From the NCBI RefSeq assembly GCF_963576675.1, contig NC_088918.1, positions 42,503,501 through 42,567,500 of the forward strand: a DNA stretch of 64,000 bases, in the 5' to 3' direction. Below, one piece after another: positions 22,557 through 34,145 of the stretch. Position numbers and translations under genes: made by a program. Under the pieces are notes generated by a model. The model was given only the letters and a program-made list of their open reading frames with translations, did no database searches and was not told where the DNA came from. Positions within the stretch are counted from its first letter, which is position 1. Every line of letters begins with the position of its first letter. Source of the DNA: Euphorbia lathyris (lineage: Eukaryota; Streptophyta; Magnoliopsida; Malpighiales; Euphorbiaceae).

Positions 22557-25500
22557 CATCGGCCAATTGTGATTGTGAAGCCACATGTGGTGTGGTGATG
22601 AATTTGTCCTCCAAGTATTCACGAACAATAGGGCAATCAATGGCAATATGCTTTGTTTGATCATGAAATACTGGATTTGAAGCAATGTAAATTGCTAACC
22701 GATTATCACAATACAGAGGAATTAGGAGTTGTACTTGGATCTGGAACTCAGCAAGAAGGTATGTTAACCACTTGATCTCACATACAGTGGTTGCCATTGC
22801 TCGATACTCCGCTTCACCTGAAGATTTTGTCACCATTCCTTATTTCTTTGATTTCCAACTTATCAAAGAGCTGCCTAACATGACACAATAACCAGTTACC
22901 GATCTTCATGTAATTTTACATCTTCCCCAATCTGAATCGCAATATGCAAATAACTGGAATTCTGGATCTGCAGCATAGAACAATCCCATGGACATTATGC
23001 CTTTCGAATACTGAAGTACATGTTGAGCAATTTTCATATGAACATATGAGGGAGAATTCATATGTTAACTAAGGTGCTGCGTGACATACGCAATGTCAGG
23101 ACGAGTGAAACCAAGGTACAAAAATCGACCAATTAATCTTCTGTATTGCTCTGGTTCTTCAAAAGGATCTGAAATTACATCAAATTGCAAACCAAAAGGG
23201 AACGGACTACTGGCCACTTTAGCATTACTCATGTTCTCATCTTTTAACATATCAAGGATATACTTCTGTTGAGTGAGTAATATGCCATAATCTAATCGAG
23301 TCAGTTCCACACCCAGAAAATAATGAGCAATCCCCAAATCCTTGATGGTGAATGTGCGATCAAGCTCCTCTTTTATCTCCCGAATTAACTTATCTGAAGT
23401 TCCAATAATGAGGATGTCATCAATATACATAATGAGGACAATTAAATCAAAACCCTGTTTCAAAATGAACAAGCAATAATCATGAATGCTCTTTTTGAAC
23501 CCCATACTTTTCAATTTGTTGCTGAACTCTAAGTCCCATTAACGTCCGACTTGTTTTAAACCATATAAAGACTTGGTAGTTTACAAACATGTCCAGGTTC
23601 TTCAACATGATATCTTGTTGGAGGCTCCATGTACAAATCTTCATCCATATGGCTATGAAGATATGCATTATTTATGTCAGCTTGATGAATTGGCCAGCCT
23701 TTACTTGATGCAATGGCAATGAATATACGCACAGTTGTTATATTTGTAACAGGAGCAAAACATTCATTGTAATCCACTCCAGCCTTCTGTGTATATCCAT
23801 GTGTTATTAATCGTGCTTTATAACGCTCCACAGAGCCGTCAGGGTTGTATTTAACTTTAAATAACCACTTCGATGAAATAGTTTGCTTGTTAGGGGGTAA
23901 AGGGACCATAGTCCAGGTTTGATTAGCTTCAAGGGCATTTAACTCTTTAGTCATAGCTTCTAACCATTTAGGATCAGATTTAGCTTCAGAATATGATTTG
24001 GGTTCATGAATCTTGTTAAGGTTGACAAGGTATGCTTCATGAGTGGCTGTGAAAGCAAAACTGGCTTCTGAATCTACTACCACAACATTCAAGATGAAGT
24101 CATTGTATTTTGTTGGTTTTTTAATGATTCTAGTGGTGTGTCTACTAATAGGGAGAACTGGAACAAATGGTGGAGATATAGGTATATCAGATAGATTTGA
24201 AGGTTGCATTAAAAGACTATTATTTGGAGGAGATGAGACAGACAAATTGGGAGAAGTAAGATCTATATCTTGATTGATACCTTGTTTTTGTTGAATCAGT
24301 TGGGGGGAATGTGATATGGTAGATGCAGATATGAACTGATAATGACAATCAGATTCATCTGTTACAACAGATGGGAAAATGGGTGTATGTTTGTTTTGAA
24401 CATCATCATCATCAAGTTGTGTGATATTCTTGTAGGGAAATATCTCCTCCTGAAAATGTATATCACGAGATACAATAAGCTTTTGTGTAGATAAATTATA
24501 GGTTTTAAAACCTTTTTGATGTGGAGCATTGCCTAGGTAAATGGCAGGAAAGGATCTATCCTCAGATTTGGACTTATAAGGATTAGTCTTAGTTATATAA
24601 CATGAACATCCAAAAACTTTCAGTCGATCATAAGGTGGTAACTAATTATAAAGTTTATGATAAGGACTGATCCAACCAAGTACCTTTGTAGGCATGATGT
24701 TAATCAACATAGTGTCTTGAAGTAATGCTTCCCCCCAAAACTTAATGGGAAGACCAGCCTGCAGAAGCAATGCTCTGGCAGTCTCTATAAGGTGTCTGTG
24801 CTTGTGTTCCACTATGCCATTCTGTTGTAGAGTGTAACCATAAGTTCGTTGATGAATAATCCCATGAGTATGCAATACATTTTGACATGAGGTACCTACA
24901 AACTCGGTCCCATTGTCAATTTCGAATGCTCTTAATATTGATCTCAAATTGAGTTTTGATCATATTAATGAATACAAAAATCAAGTGATGCATTTTTGTC
25001 TTATGCTTGAATAGCATAGTCCAAATGTTTCTAGTATAGTCATCTACTAAATTGAGCATATACCTATCCCCTATGATTGAATGTTTATGAAAAGGCCCCC
25101 AACAATCTATATGAACTAGTTCGAAAGGTTTATGTGTTTGAGAAGTACTAGTAGGAAAAGGTCTTCTGTGTTGTTTAGACCTTAGGAAAATGTCACAATC
25201 ATTATGCTCAATATAATTGTCAAATACAGGGATAGATTTCTGTTTATGTACAGATACATGACCTAGTCATTTATGCCACAAACTACCATTATTTGTATCA
25301 CTAGTAGCATGTAAAAAAGTACTAGAAGCAACATTATTAGAAATGGAATTAAAAGTACAATTAGACAAATGGTATAAGTGGTCTTGTTGTGTTCCTTCAA
25401 CTAGGATATGTTTAGAGATAGGGTCCTGCAAAATACATTTGTAAGGTGTAAATGTCATTTGCAAACTTGTATCCTTCAGTAGTTGTGCAACAAAAAGCAA

Positions 25501-25678
25501 GTTGTAATCAAACAATCAATGAACAGGACATTATGCAGAATGAGATTGGAGCTTAGCTTCACATCTCCAATCTTATTAACAAGCTTGACTGAGCCATCAG
25601 GTAGGTAAACATGTCTTGCTTTGTCCAAACTTCTAATATTAGAGAAGTTGTTTATGGAGCTGCTCATATGAGTGGTAG
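22557..25678 (-). pseudogene. pol: copia pol: integrase, reverse transcriptase, RNase H
   Basis: Integrase occupies about 25270-24640, with SDNGTEF-like (here DNGTEFVG) and QQNGIVEHKHRHL motifs. RT runs from about 24000 to 23065, with WLFKVKYNPDGS, YKARL, GVDYNECFAPV, AYLHSHMDEDLYMEPP and the catalytic YIDDILI (about 23430). The RNase H part at 22836-22557 shows KSSGEAEYRAM, CDNRLAIYIA and TKHIAIDC, and stops short at SQLADV, where unrelated sequence begins. At least six breaks of frame separate these pieces. Confidence 0.85.
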
Positions 25679-27220
25679 TGTTAAGCCCAAAATATACCTA
25701 AAATATCATTAATATTTACATCAGTTTTGCTATGAAATCGTGTTGTTTATATCTATTTAGAGTACTTTTACGTCCGAATATGTTTCTTTCATGCAAGATA
25801 CCTAAATATTTGGTAAAATCCAAATAGGAACGAAAAGAGGTCAAAAACGAAGGAAAAACCCTAAGTTAGGAGCCAAAAGACGAAGAAATCAGCACACCGA
25901 TACGAGGAAGATGGGAACGAAGTCAGAAACGAGAAGAATATTCCAAATTCTCGGTAGAGAATCCAAATTCTCGGTAGAGATTATGGGTCGCGACCGAGAA
26001 TCCAAATTCTCAGTCGCGACACGCTAAATCCCAACATCTCTCCTTTGTGTTCCGAAGACCAAAAATCACTTCCCCATTCTCGGCCGAGAATTTCCATTCT
26101 CGGTAAGATCAGAAATTTTAGCAAGCACTACATTCACATGTTTAAATGCCAAGAAACGCATTCGTTCGGGTGGATAGAAATGTCTCTTCGCAGCGGATAC
26201 GACTCTTCACAACGGATACGACCCTTCAATCACGACTCTTCAACATCTATAAATAAAGTATTGATTTCAAAGTTGATATGAGAGTTAGATTATTAAGATT
26301 AGTGCAGAGTTTATGCAGAAACTCTAACTCAGAAATGAGTCAAAGATTATATTTCATTTCTGTAAAGCAATTTGCCGTACACACATTGTTTATCAAATAA
26401 TTACATACACAGTAGCATTTAGATTTAGAATAAGATCAGTTTATATTAGTTTATATTTTGGTAGTAGAAGTACCCGTCTCTATTCCGAAGATTCAACGAG
26501 AAGATTAAGCAGCGGATTCAACCCTAGAGCCTGGCAAACTCTCTGACGAGGTTTGAGGAAAGGATTGACGACCCGGAACTTGAATGTCGTTCGAATGCTT
26601 CCATGCTTTCTGTTCTCTGTAAACTTGTATCAATTCACAATTCATCTAATAAAGTTCATGCAATTCAATATATTTTTATGTAGCACTTCTGTAACTGATC
26701 CGAAGTGAGTTCTGGTGTTTTCATTAAAACGTAGTTAAATTCAAAATCATTACAAGGAAACTTTGTTGAACACTTAGGCAAATTAATTCTTATGCAAATA
26801 AGTGTTAATTTGATTAAGGTAGCAATCTATCCCGACCGTAGGAAGATTGTCTGCGGTTCAAAGCCTTTTAATTGAAGGAGTTTACGATATTACACTTTTA
26901 TAATAATACAAAGTTTAAAGTTGATTTCTTTGCTTAATGCAAACGAACACAATTAATCTCTTATTTTAAACACTAAACATTTCTGTTTTGTAATTCATAT
27001 TCAAAACAAAATTGATTTCTAACATTCTACATATATTCTAATCTGATTCTTATTAATTCAATCTCAAAACCAAATCCAATTAAACGATTTTCCATATTAT
27101 AAACCTAAAATGTGAATCAAACTGAATTAAAATAAGTTTTCGTTAAAAAGCGTTCCCTGTGGGATCGATATCTTTTTATTACTACAAGCGAAACCGTGCA
27201 CTTGCAGAAATCGCTCAACA
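25679..27220 (+). mobile_element. Solo LTR, 1542 bp, with 5-bp TSD GGTAG
   Basis: The LTR begins TGTTAAGCCC and ends GCTCAACA, with perfect GGTAG copies on both sides (25674-25678 and 27221-27225). A TATAAATA box lies at 26248-26255. The right end has the GTGCACTTGC box also seen at the end of the LTR at 1-756. No internal genes. The insertion falls inside the copia protease active-site region. The lineage is probably a non-chromovirus Ty3/gypsy element. Confidence 0.9.
25947..26103. repeat. Cluster of palindromes in the solo LTR
   Basis: ATTCTCGGTAGAGAAT (25947-25962), a near copy at 25967-25982, GGTCGCGACC (25986-25995), GAGAATCCAAATTCTC (25996-26011), GTCGCGAC (26013-26020) and the perfect ATTCTCGGCCGAGAAT (26076-26091) all fall within 157 bp. 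The cluster is 145-300 bp upstream of the TATA box, i.e. in U3. Confidence 0.9.
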
Positions 27221-28591
27221 GGTAGCTCCATAATCAATTATCCATACAACTTGACTGTTGTGGTAGTTATAATTCACAGATAGTAAATAAGTCTTAGGCA
27301 TACCTGAACTAGATGCATAATGACTTTGCTCTTCTGTATCCTTGGTACGAGCAAAAGCAGTGAAATCAACCTGTTTCTTGCCTTTATTCTTCTTATATTT
27401 CTGAATCTCTTGTTGAATCAATTTCCGCATCTCTTTCTCACCTTCTGAATCAGTGGATTTTTCATCAAAAGGAGTTTGTGCTTCATGAGTAAGAAGAGCT
27501 TTTGTTGGAGCACTAGTAGGACATGTCTTCTTGGATCCAGTCCACCAATCTAGATATCCATGAATGAGAAAACATGTGCTACGATCATGCTTCTTGCATT
27601 TGCAATAATCACAGTAGAGATTACTTTTGTCTTCTTTTTATTTATTGACAGATCTGGTACCTGCAAGTGCGGTCACTACATTAGATTGTTTGTTAGCAGT
27701 TGCAATATGAGCAAAATCTACATTGACATCAGTTGTTGACTCCTTTTGTTTCTCAATTTTCAATAGCATAGAGAATGCTCGATTGACATTTTGCATTGGA
27801 TCCATCAGAAGTATTTGATTGCGAACATGCTCAAACTTGATGTTTAATCCACATAAGAGATACAAAAGTTTATCCTCATCACATCTACTCTGTATCAATT
27901 CTCTGGCTCCACCATATTTGCAATTGAGAATCGGTTTAAGAGCCAAAATTTCATCCCACTATTGTTTCAGTTTATTGAAAAATACAGTGTGATTCTGTTT
28001 AATTCTTTTTTAAGATGAAAATACAAATGAACATTGTCCTCTGCATATCCATGCTTTAGCTCTTTCCAGAGAGCTCATGTAGTGGGAGCAAATAGAAAAG
28101 TATCATGCAATTCTTTACTTAAGCAGTTCATAATCCATGAAAACATTGTCCACCTATATCCAATCCTCATATGCATCAATATCAGCATCAGGATCTGGTA
28201 TTTCCTCATCCTTAAGCACAAAATTAGTGCATTTCTTAACACTAAGAGCAACAAGCATTGATCGACGCCAAGAAATATAGTTAGATCCATTCATATGAGT
28301 ATTTATAAGTATAGAATCTGTATTATCATAATGTCGCACTGATTTGAAGATTTTTGGTGTTTGATGAACTTCACTTTGTCGATCAGGGCGTTGTGTTGAT
28401 GGATTCACTCCGACTTGAATTGGATCTGCTTCAACTTCATGATTACGACTATTTTCAGCATTAGGTTTTTTATTTTTCTGTTTTGGGGACTTAATCGGTG
28501 GCATTGTAATTTCTTCATCTTCCTCGATATCATCGAGAAAGAAATCATCTCTGCCTCGTACAACATTGATGTAGCTTCTTCCTTTCATCAT
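27221..28591 (-). pseudogene. gag: copia gag and start of protease
   Basis: The frame opens near 28591. A copia gag N-terminal domain is recognisable at 28320-28154 (LINTHMNGSNYISWRRSM). Frameshifted gag continues to 27640. A CCHC knuckle (YCDYCKCKKHDRSTC) follows near 27600, and the protease start WIIDYGAT ends at the insertion point at 27221. The canonical active site in this family is D-S/T-G; here Ser is Tyr. Downstream protease codons (HMSSSINNF) continue on the far side of the solo LTR, at 25673. Confidence 0.75.
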
Positions 28592-28623
28592 TTAGATTGC
28601 AACTTGGATCTATTTTCCTTGTT

Positions 28624-28635
28624 GCTCTAATACCA
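28624..28635 (-). promoter_or_regulatory. Primer binding site of the copia element
   Basis: The minus strand reads TGGTATTAGAGC immediately after the LTR end TTTTCACA. This matches the common initiator-tRNA-Met primer site (TGGTATCAGAGC) with one change. Confidence 0.8.
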
Positions 28636-28859
28636 TGTGAAAACTCTTCACAATCAAAGATATTTTAGAGAAATATCTTTTTGATACCAATTGCAGAAAA
28701 CATGGGTGAAGACCAGTATTTATACTGATCTTCAGAGGATACATTCTTTACAACAAAAATACATTTCCCTCAATTAATTCATTTAATTTCCAACCCTGTA
28801 AGTTTCTTGTATATTTCCTAAAAAACTATAAATAATAAAAAAATAAAAAGATATTAGCA
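28636..28859 (-). repeat. 5' LTR of the copia element
   Basis: About 224 bp, TGCTAATATC to TTTTCACA on the minus strand. The left border is fixed by the primer binding site. The right border is the first plausible TG and is tentative because no partner LTR survives. Confidence 0.55.
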
Positions 28860-29163
28860 TGGAGAGAAATATCCAATGAAAACGTGTTGAAGGCCTAATT
28901 TGTAGGATCGAAATGAGAAGATTTACCAATTGATTAGGGATCTTGGAGGTGTTAACGCATGGCAGAGAGTAAGTGGTGGTAGTTGCAGTGGTGTCCTCTA
29001 TCTCAGCATTGGCCGACTGGACAGAAAGTTGGGGGATCGAAAGTGGGAAAAGGATGAAACATATCTCAAGTTTTTTTTTTTAAAAGAAACTTATCTCAAG
29101 GTTAAGAATGTTATTTATGCACATATGATAGGGCCTCTAGTAGAGCGGTAAGTTATGTGTGTG
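28860..29163. other. Unassigned spacer between two retroelements
   Basis: A mixed-composition stretch with GATCTTGGAGGTGTTAACGC and GTTGGGGGATCGAAAGTGGG segments. It may be a piece of original host DNA, but no gene can be defended. Confidence 0.3.
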
Positions 29164-30883
29164 TGTTACGATTATGATCTCTCTATGTGCTTTAACTCTA
29201 CTAGACACTACGTAGGGGCAAGTGTACCACGTCGTATCAAGTAATAAATCCTGTTAAGTTCGGGTATCGAATCCACGGGATTTATACCTACAAGCATTAA
29301 ACTACTCGGTTCTATACGTTATCTAAACGGTGAATACTTTAGACTTGGGTTGGGTGATAATTATAAGCTACTCCTAAACTACGGGTTAGACAATTCTCAT
29401 GTATTTCAAGTCCTTATGGAGTGATACAGATAATGATAACTTATAACATATGACAAACAATTCGGAACATATACGATTAATAATTTACTCTTGCAAAGAC
29501 GACTATCTATAGACCGAACAACTCCGTGAGGTTCTTAGGTCGTGATTGCCCCTTAAGGCGACTCTAATTCTTAGGATCAGAAACTAGGGCATGTGAGTTC
29601 CGTGGCTCATCAATTCCTACGGTTTTCGGATTGTGAACTCTGGTAAGGTAACACATATGTGAATCCTAATAGATTTCAGAGCTCGTAAGCGACCTACACA
29701 ATAATCAATTATAAGTATCAAAGCAAGTAATAAATAATAACACATATAGTGAAACTGAAATTGTAAATCATATATTATAAATGTAGAATGCGTAAATACG
29801 GAATACAACCAAGCCTAGTATATAGAAAGAGTACAAGCTAATTAACAAGTAGAAAGGGAAGAAGAATCGGCCCTTAGAACTAGCTAACCAGACTCAAAGT
29901 CGTCTTTTAGGACTTAGAGGTGGAACTCTCGAGCTTGGTGGATGCGGATGGAACGGAACTTCGACGGCGTGACGGAAGGAATACACAAGCTTTACATAGA
30001 AAATTGAAATTGATAGAGTTTTATTACACAAAAATCTCCATGTCTAAATGAGTGCCAAACACTCCTATTTATACACAAATCAAGCTTGGGTCATAATTGT
30101 AATTACATTAAGTAAGAAGACTTTGAATGTGGAAAGAAGACTTTGAATTTGAAGGAAGACTTTGAATTTGATGTAGAAGCTGGGGCCCACACGAAATAAT
30201 GAAGCATATGATGCTTCATTATTTGCCTATTTTCTCCCTTGCACACCTTGTCCCCTTTTTCTTGCCTTTTCTTTTCTCGTTGGTCTAGAAAACTGATTTG
30301 TCATCGCTAAAGGTCATTATTCTGTTTCTGAAAATCAATATTTCATCGTTGAAACAAATTGCATCGTCGCAAAAAATGGAGCTGCTGCTGTAGCCTTGAT
30401 CTGGTCCACGCTCCGCGTGGTGCTGGCCAAGCTCCACGTGGATGAGCTCCTGAAGTTTATCAATAATTTCTCAAGGTTCCACACTCCGTGTGGAACATAT
30501 CACGCTCCGCGTTGACCAGAGACAAAGATTAGGTTGACTGCCGTATTTCAGCGGGCATCGCGTGAAGTCAGGCCAAGCTTCGCATGGAGTGTGGCACGCT
30601 CCGTGTGGACATCAGAAATTAGACCTGTTTTGATCGCCTTTTTCGTCTCGTACGTTAATCTTGCAAAGCACAACTATGAAAACCGAGATTAGTTGATTTA
30701 TTTATTTACTTTATGTATAGCAAAATGAGATTTAAAATTACAAAAATTAACTAAAAGTACATAATTTATTACTTGTCGCTAATTTATTGAAATATGCATA
30801 AAACTAGCACTAAACCTAATAATTTAGCTAAAAAATAAACCGTAAATTATCCCAAAAGATAAAAATAAACGTCCCTATCAACA
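29164..30883 (-). mobile_element. Long LTR (about 1.7 kb), reverse orientation
   Basis: On the minus strand it starts TGTTGATAGGGACG (30883) and runs to CGTAACA (29164). Near its end is CCGTGGATTCGATACCC, followed by a TACACTTGCC box, the same layout as the LTR ends at 756 and 27220. A TATAAATA box lies at 30073-30066. No gag or pol. TSDs could not be matched (GTGTG left, TATTA right), so the borders may be off or one end damaged. A solo LTR of a non-chromovirus Ty3/gypsy element is the likely identity. Confidence 0.6.
30406..30608. repeat. Six 15-nt hairpin units in the long LTR
   Basis: Units start at 30406, 30427, 30479, 30500, 30573 and 30594, all variants of CCACGCTCCGCGTGG (6-bp stem, TCC loop). 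CCACACTCCGTGTGG at 30479 is a fully compensated variant. Units come in three pairs, each spaced exactly 21 bp. The array lies 275-477 bp from the LTR start and upstream of its TATA box. Confidence 0.9.
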
Positions 30884-31137
30884 TATTACATTCATGAATG
30901 GAAGAGAATTGAAGGAAGAGAAGATGAAGGGTTTGTTAAACCGAAATGAAATAAATACAAAGACATTCATAAATGGAAAATTCAGAGAAGGGAAGATGGA
31001 GGGTTTGTAAACTTTGATGATGAAATAAGATAGGGGAAGAGGTAAAAAGAGGTTTTCATTTTTAGAATTTTGTAGCTTTGAAATGTCAAATTAAGATGAC
31101 TTAGAAGCATAATAATAGGGTTTCTTAGAAGCATATG

Positions 31138-31191
<54 letters not shown>

Positions 31192-31194
31192 TAT
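30884..31194. other. Spacer with a (TA)n microsatellite
   Basis: An imperfect duplication (ATTCATRAATGG, then GAGAAGATGRAGGGTTTG) lies at 30890-30930 and 30965-31005. A (TA)n run of about 50 bp at 31138-31187 forms the left flank of the next TIR element. No gene. Confidence 0.6.
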
Positions 31195-31914
31195 CAGGCG
31201 TGACACATTTTTTATGGTGTGACAAGACTTATTGTATGACAATGACAAATTTTGTAATTAACGAGGGGAAGGTGGCAAATTTGTAAATAAAAGGAAAGAG
31301 AAAATTATTTTATTTCTTTTCTTTAAAATGAATTTTCCCGACTTTTCCAATCTCGTTTTTCAAAAACTTTTATACTATTGGATTCGTCTTAATTAGACGG
31401 TTATTTTAAGATCCTAGAAGCTCGGGTAAAAAAAAATTCCGGTGAATAGAATCCGGCGATTTGTTTTTCTGTGAGAAACAAAATGCCCAGAAAATTTTCA
31501 AAAATTTTCAAAAAATGTAAAACATCATTCTGAGAAACTTTAATTCTTGACTCAAAGTGAGATTCCTTACGGTTTTGTCCCAAATCAACGGAATCCGGCG
31601 ATTAAGTGGGCGTTTTCCGGCGAGAAAACAGAAAGTACCCAAAAAATTCTTAAAAAATTTCAGAAAATGTAAAACATTATTTTGAAAAACTTTAATTCTT
31701 GGGTCAATTCAGGATTTCTTACGGTTTAGTCCGAATAAAATAATTTCCTTAATTTTATCCATTTTACATGCTTCAACAATTTATTGGGTCAAAATCGTAA
31801 GAAATCTCGTTTTGAGCCAAGAATTAAAGTTTTTTAAAATGATTTTTACATATTTTACAATTTTTTAATAATTTTTTGGACACTTTTTGGTCTCACCTTT
31901 CAGCACTATGTATT

Positions 31915-32285
31915 GCAATATTTTGTTGGAACAATATAACTATTCTGTTGGAACAATATAACTATTCTGTTGGAACAATATAAGAATTAAAATTATTTTC
32001 TAAATAATATAACTAATATAAATTTGAAGATACTATATTAAATACTAAGAAACAAATATGAAATTGAAGACGTAGATAATAAAATTGATTTGGAACAATT
32101 GGTAAACTGATTTATTATGTTGGAACAATATAAGTATTATGATGGAATAATAGAACTATTTTGTTAGAAAAATTGGTACGCTGATTTATTCTGTTGGAAC
32201 AATATAAGTATTATGTTGGAACAAATGGTACACTGATTTGGAACAATTTCGTACACTGTCAGAACAATGTAAGTAGGACAAAAAA
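31915..32285. repeat. TTGGAACAATATAA tandem repeats
   Basis: CTATTCTGTTGGAACAATAT is repeated three times in a row at about 31920-31985, and diverged copies continue to 32280. They form the centre of the TIR element. Confidence 0.8.
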
Positions 32286-32823
32286 ACGTGTCTAGAAAAT
32301 TATCAAAAAATTCTGAAACATGTAAAACATCATTTTAAGAAACTTTAATTCTTGGCTCAAAACGAGATTCCTTACGTTTTTGACCCAACAAATTGTTGAA
32401 GCATGTAAAATGGATAAAATTAAGGAACAAGTTTCATTGGGACTAAACCGTAAGAAATCTCGCTTTTACCCAAGAATTAAAGTTTCTCAGAATAATGTTT
32501 TACATTTTCTGAAATGTTTTGAGAATTTTCTGGACACTGTTTTTTTCACCAGAAAACGCCCACCCGGATTCCGTTTACCGGAATTTTTTTTTACTTGAGC
32601 TTCAAGGATCTTAAAATGACTGTCTAATTTAGAAGAGTCTAATAGTATAAAATTTTTCGAAAAACGAGGTTAGAAATGTCGGAAAAATGTATTTTAAAAA
32701 AAAGAAATAAAACAATTTTCTCTATCATCTCTTTCCTTTTATTTACAAATTTTCCACCTTGCCTTTTTCAATTATCATCAAAACTACGTTTGTTTTTTTT
32801 TTTTTTTTTGAATGCAAATAGGA

Positions 32824-33321
32824 TTAATGAGCCTCTAAAGGGCAATCAGAGTTTAATACAGGAATTAAAAAGCTTGGAATATCATCAAAAAACATGGGAC
32901 AAGTGTAGTTGCGAGAAGACCTAGCAATCGCGTGGGCCGCCTCGTTCGCTTGTCGCCGTACGAAAATGACGGAGTATGTGTCATTATGAAAAAGGATAGT
33001 ACGAATTTGAGAAATAAGCGCCCCAAACTCACTGATGTTATCTAAAGTGTTGTTAATGGCCTCGACTACTACCTTAGCGTCTGTTTCGAAGATTACTCTG
33101 CTAAAACCCTTCGCATAAATCCACTGTAGTGCATGTAAAACAGCCAAGGCTTCACATTCTTCGACTCTCGGATGACTGGATATGTAATGTGATCGTGCTG
33201 CAACAAATTGCCCATCACAATTGCGTAAAACCGCCCCCAAACCAGCCTGCATTGAGTCGGCAAACCGTGCTGCGTCCGTATTGCATTTGAGGAAAGAAAC
33301 TGGCGGTCTTACCCACATCAT
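32824..33321 (-). pseudogene. L1 RNase H domain
   Basis: The domain is intact over about 130 codons: NTDAA, EECEALAVLHALQW, ETDAKVVVEA and RRQANEAAHAIAR keep the acidic residues expected of RNase H. It is the C-terminal domain of ORF2. A frameshift near 33350 separates it from the upstream zinc-finger/linker part (33822-33589). Confidence 0.85.
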
Positions 33322-34145
33322 TGATGCATGGCCTATCTGCAGTTGGCGGGAGTCATTTCTTCATGGTTGTGATACAGCAGGTGGTGCTGCTACTGCCGTG
33401 TCTTGCTGGCCTGCAGAAATTCCCCTGCTGCTAAGACTTCGGGCTGCTGGTAACCTTGCCAATTGCTGCGTTTGAGCCCTCAGTTGTTTCCTGGAGACGG
33501 CAGACCAACAACCAGCTGCCGGCGGCCTACCTTGCTCGTCCAGATTCTGCTTTCTGAGGGCCCAGTCACTGAGCATTTCTCGCGCCATTTACACTGTACG
33601 TCTTGGTGATACAGCTCCATTCTTCCAGAGCTTCCCATTCCTTTGACGCCACACGCTCCATAGGACAGTTAAAAATAATTGGGCTGCTCCTACGGGTGTA
33701 CCTGTCAAAACAGAAAACATAAATCCTGTGAAATTATCAACTCCCGCTGCACTTTCCAACACCTTCCTCTCCAGACCCGCTTCTTGCCACACCAACTGAG
33801 CAAAATTACATTCAATAAACACATGCCAGCTATCCTCAAGGTCCAGGCTACAGAATACACAACAGTTCGGGATATGTACTCCTCTTGAGTTAGATTGGAC
33901 CTCAACGGTAAGAAGTTCCGTGCTAATCTCCAGACAAAAAATCTGATTTTATAGGGCACCTCAATCCTCCAGATTTTGGCCCACTCACCAGAAGCATGTA
34001 AGTGTTCATTGCTTGTGACATAGTCCGTAGCTAGTGTGTATGCACTCTTCACAGTATAGTGTCCGGACTGACTACCATTCCAAACAACTCTATCTTCACA
34101 ACCTTCAGACTTAGGTGGTAATTGTAATATCTCATGTATATCCCT

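Larger units (their letters stand above)
22500..28859 (-). mobile_element. Ty1/copia retrotransposon, split by a solo LTR
   Basis: From right to left on the minus strand come a short LTR (28859-28636), a primer binding site (28635-28624), gag, protease, integrase, reverse transcriptase and RNase H. Integrase before RT is the copia order. The RNase H end breaks off near 22557 and the 3' LTR is missing. The short LTR and gag type suggest an Ale-like lineage (inference). A solo LTR occupies 25679-27220. Many stops and frameshifts are present. Confidence 0.85.
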
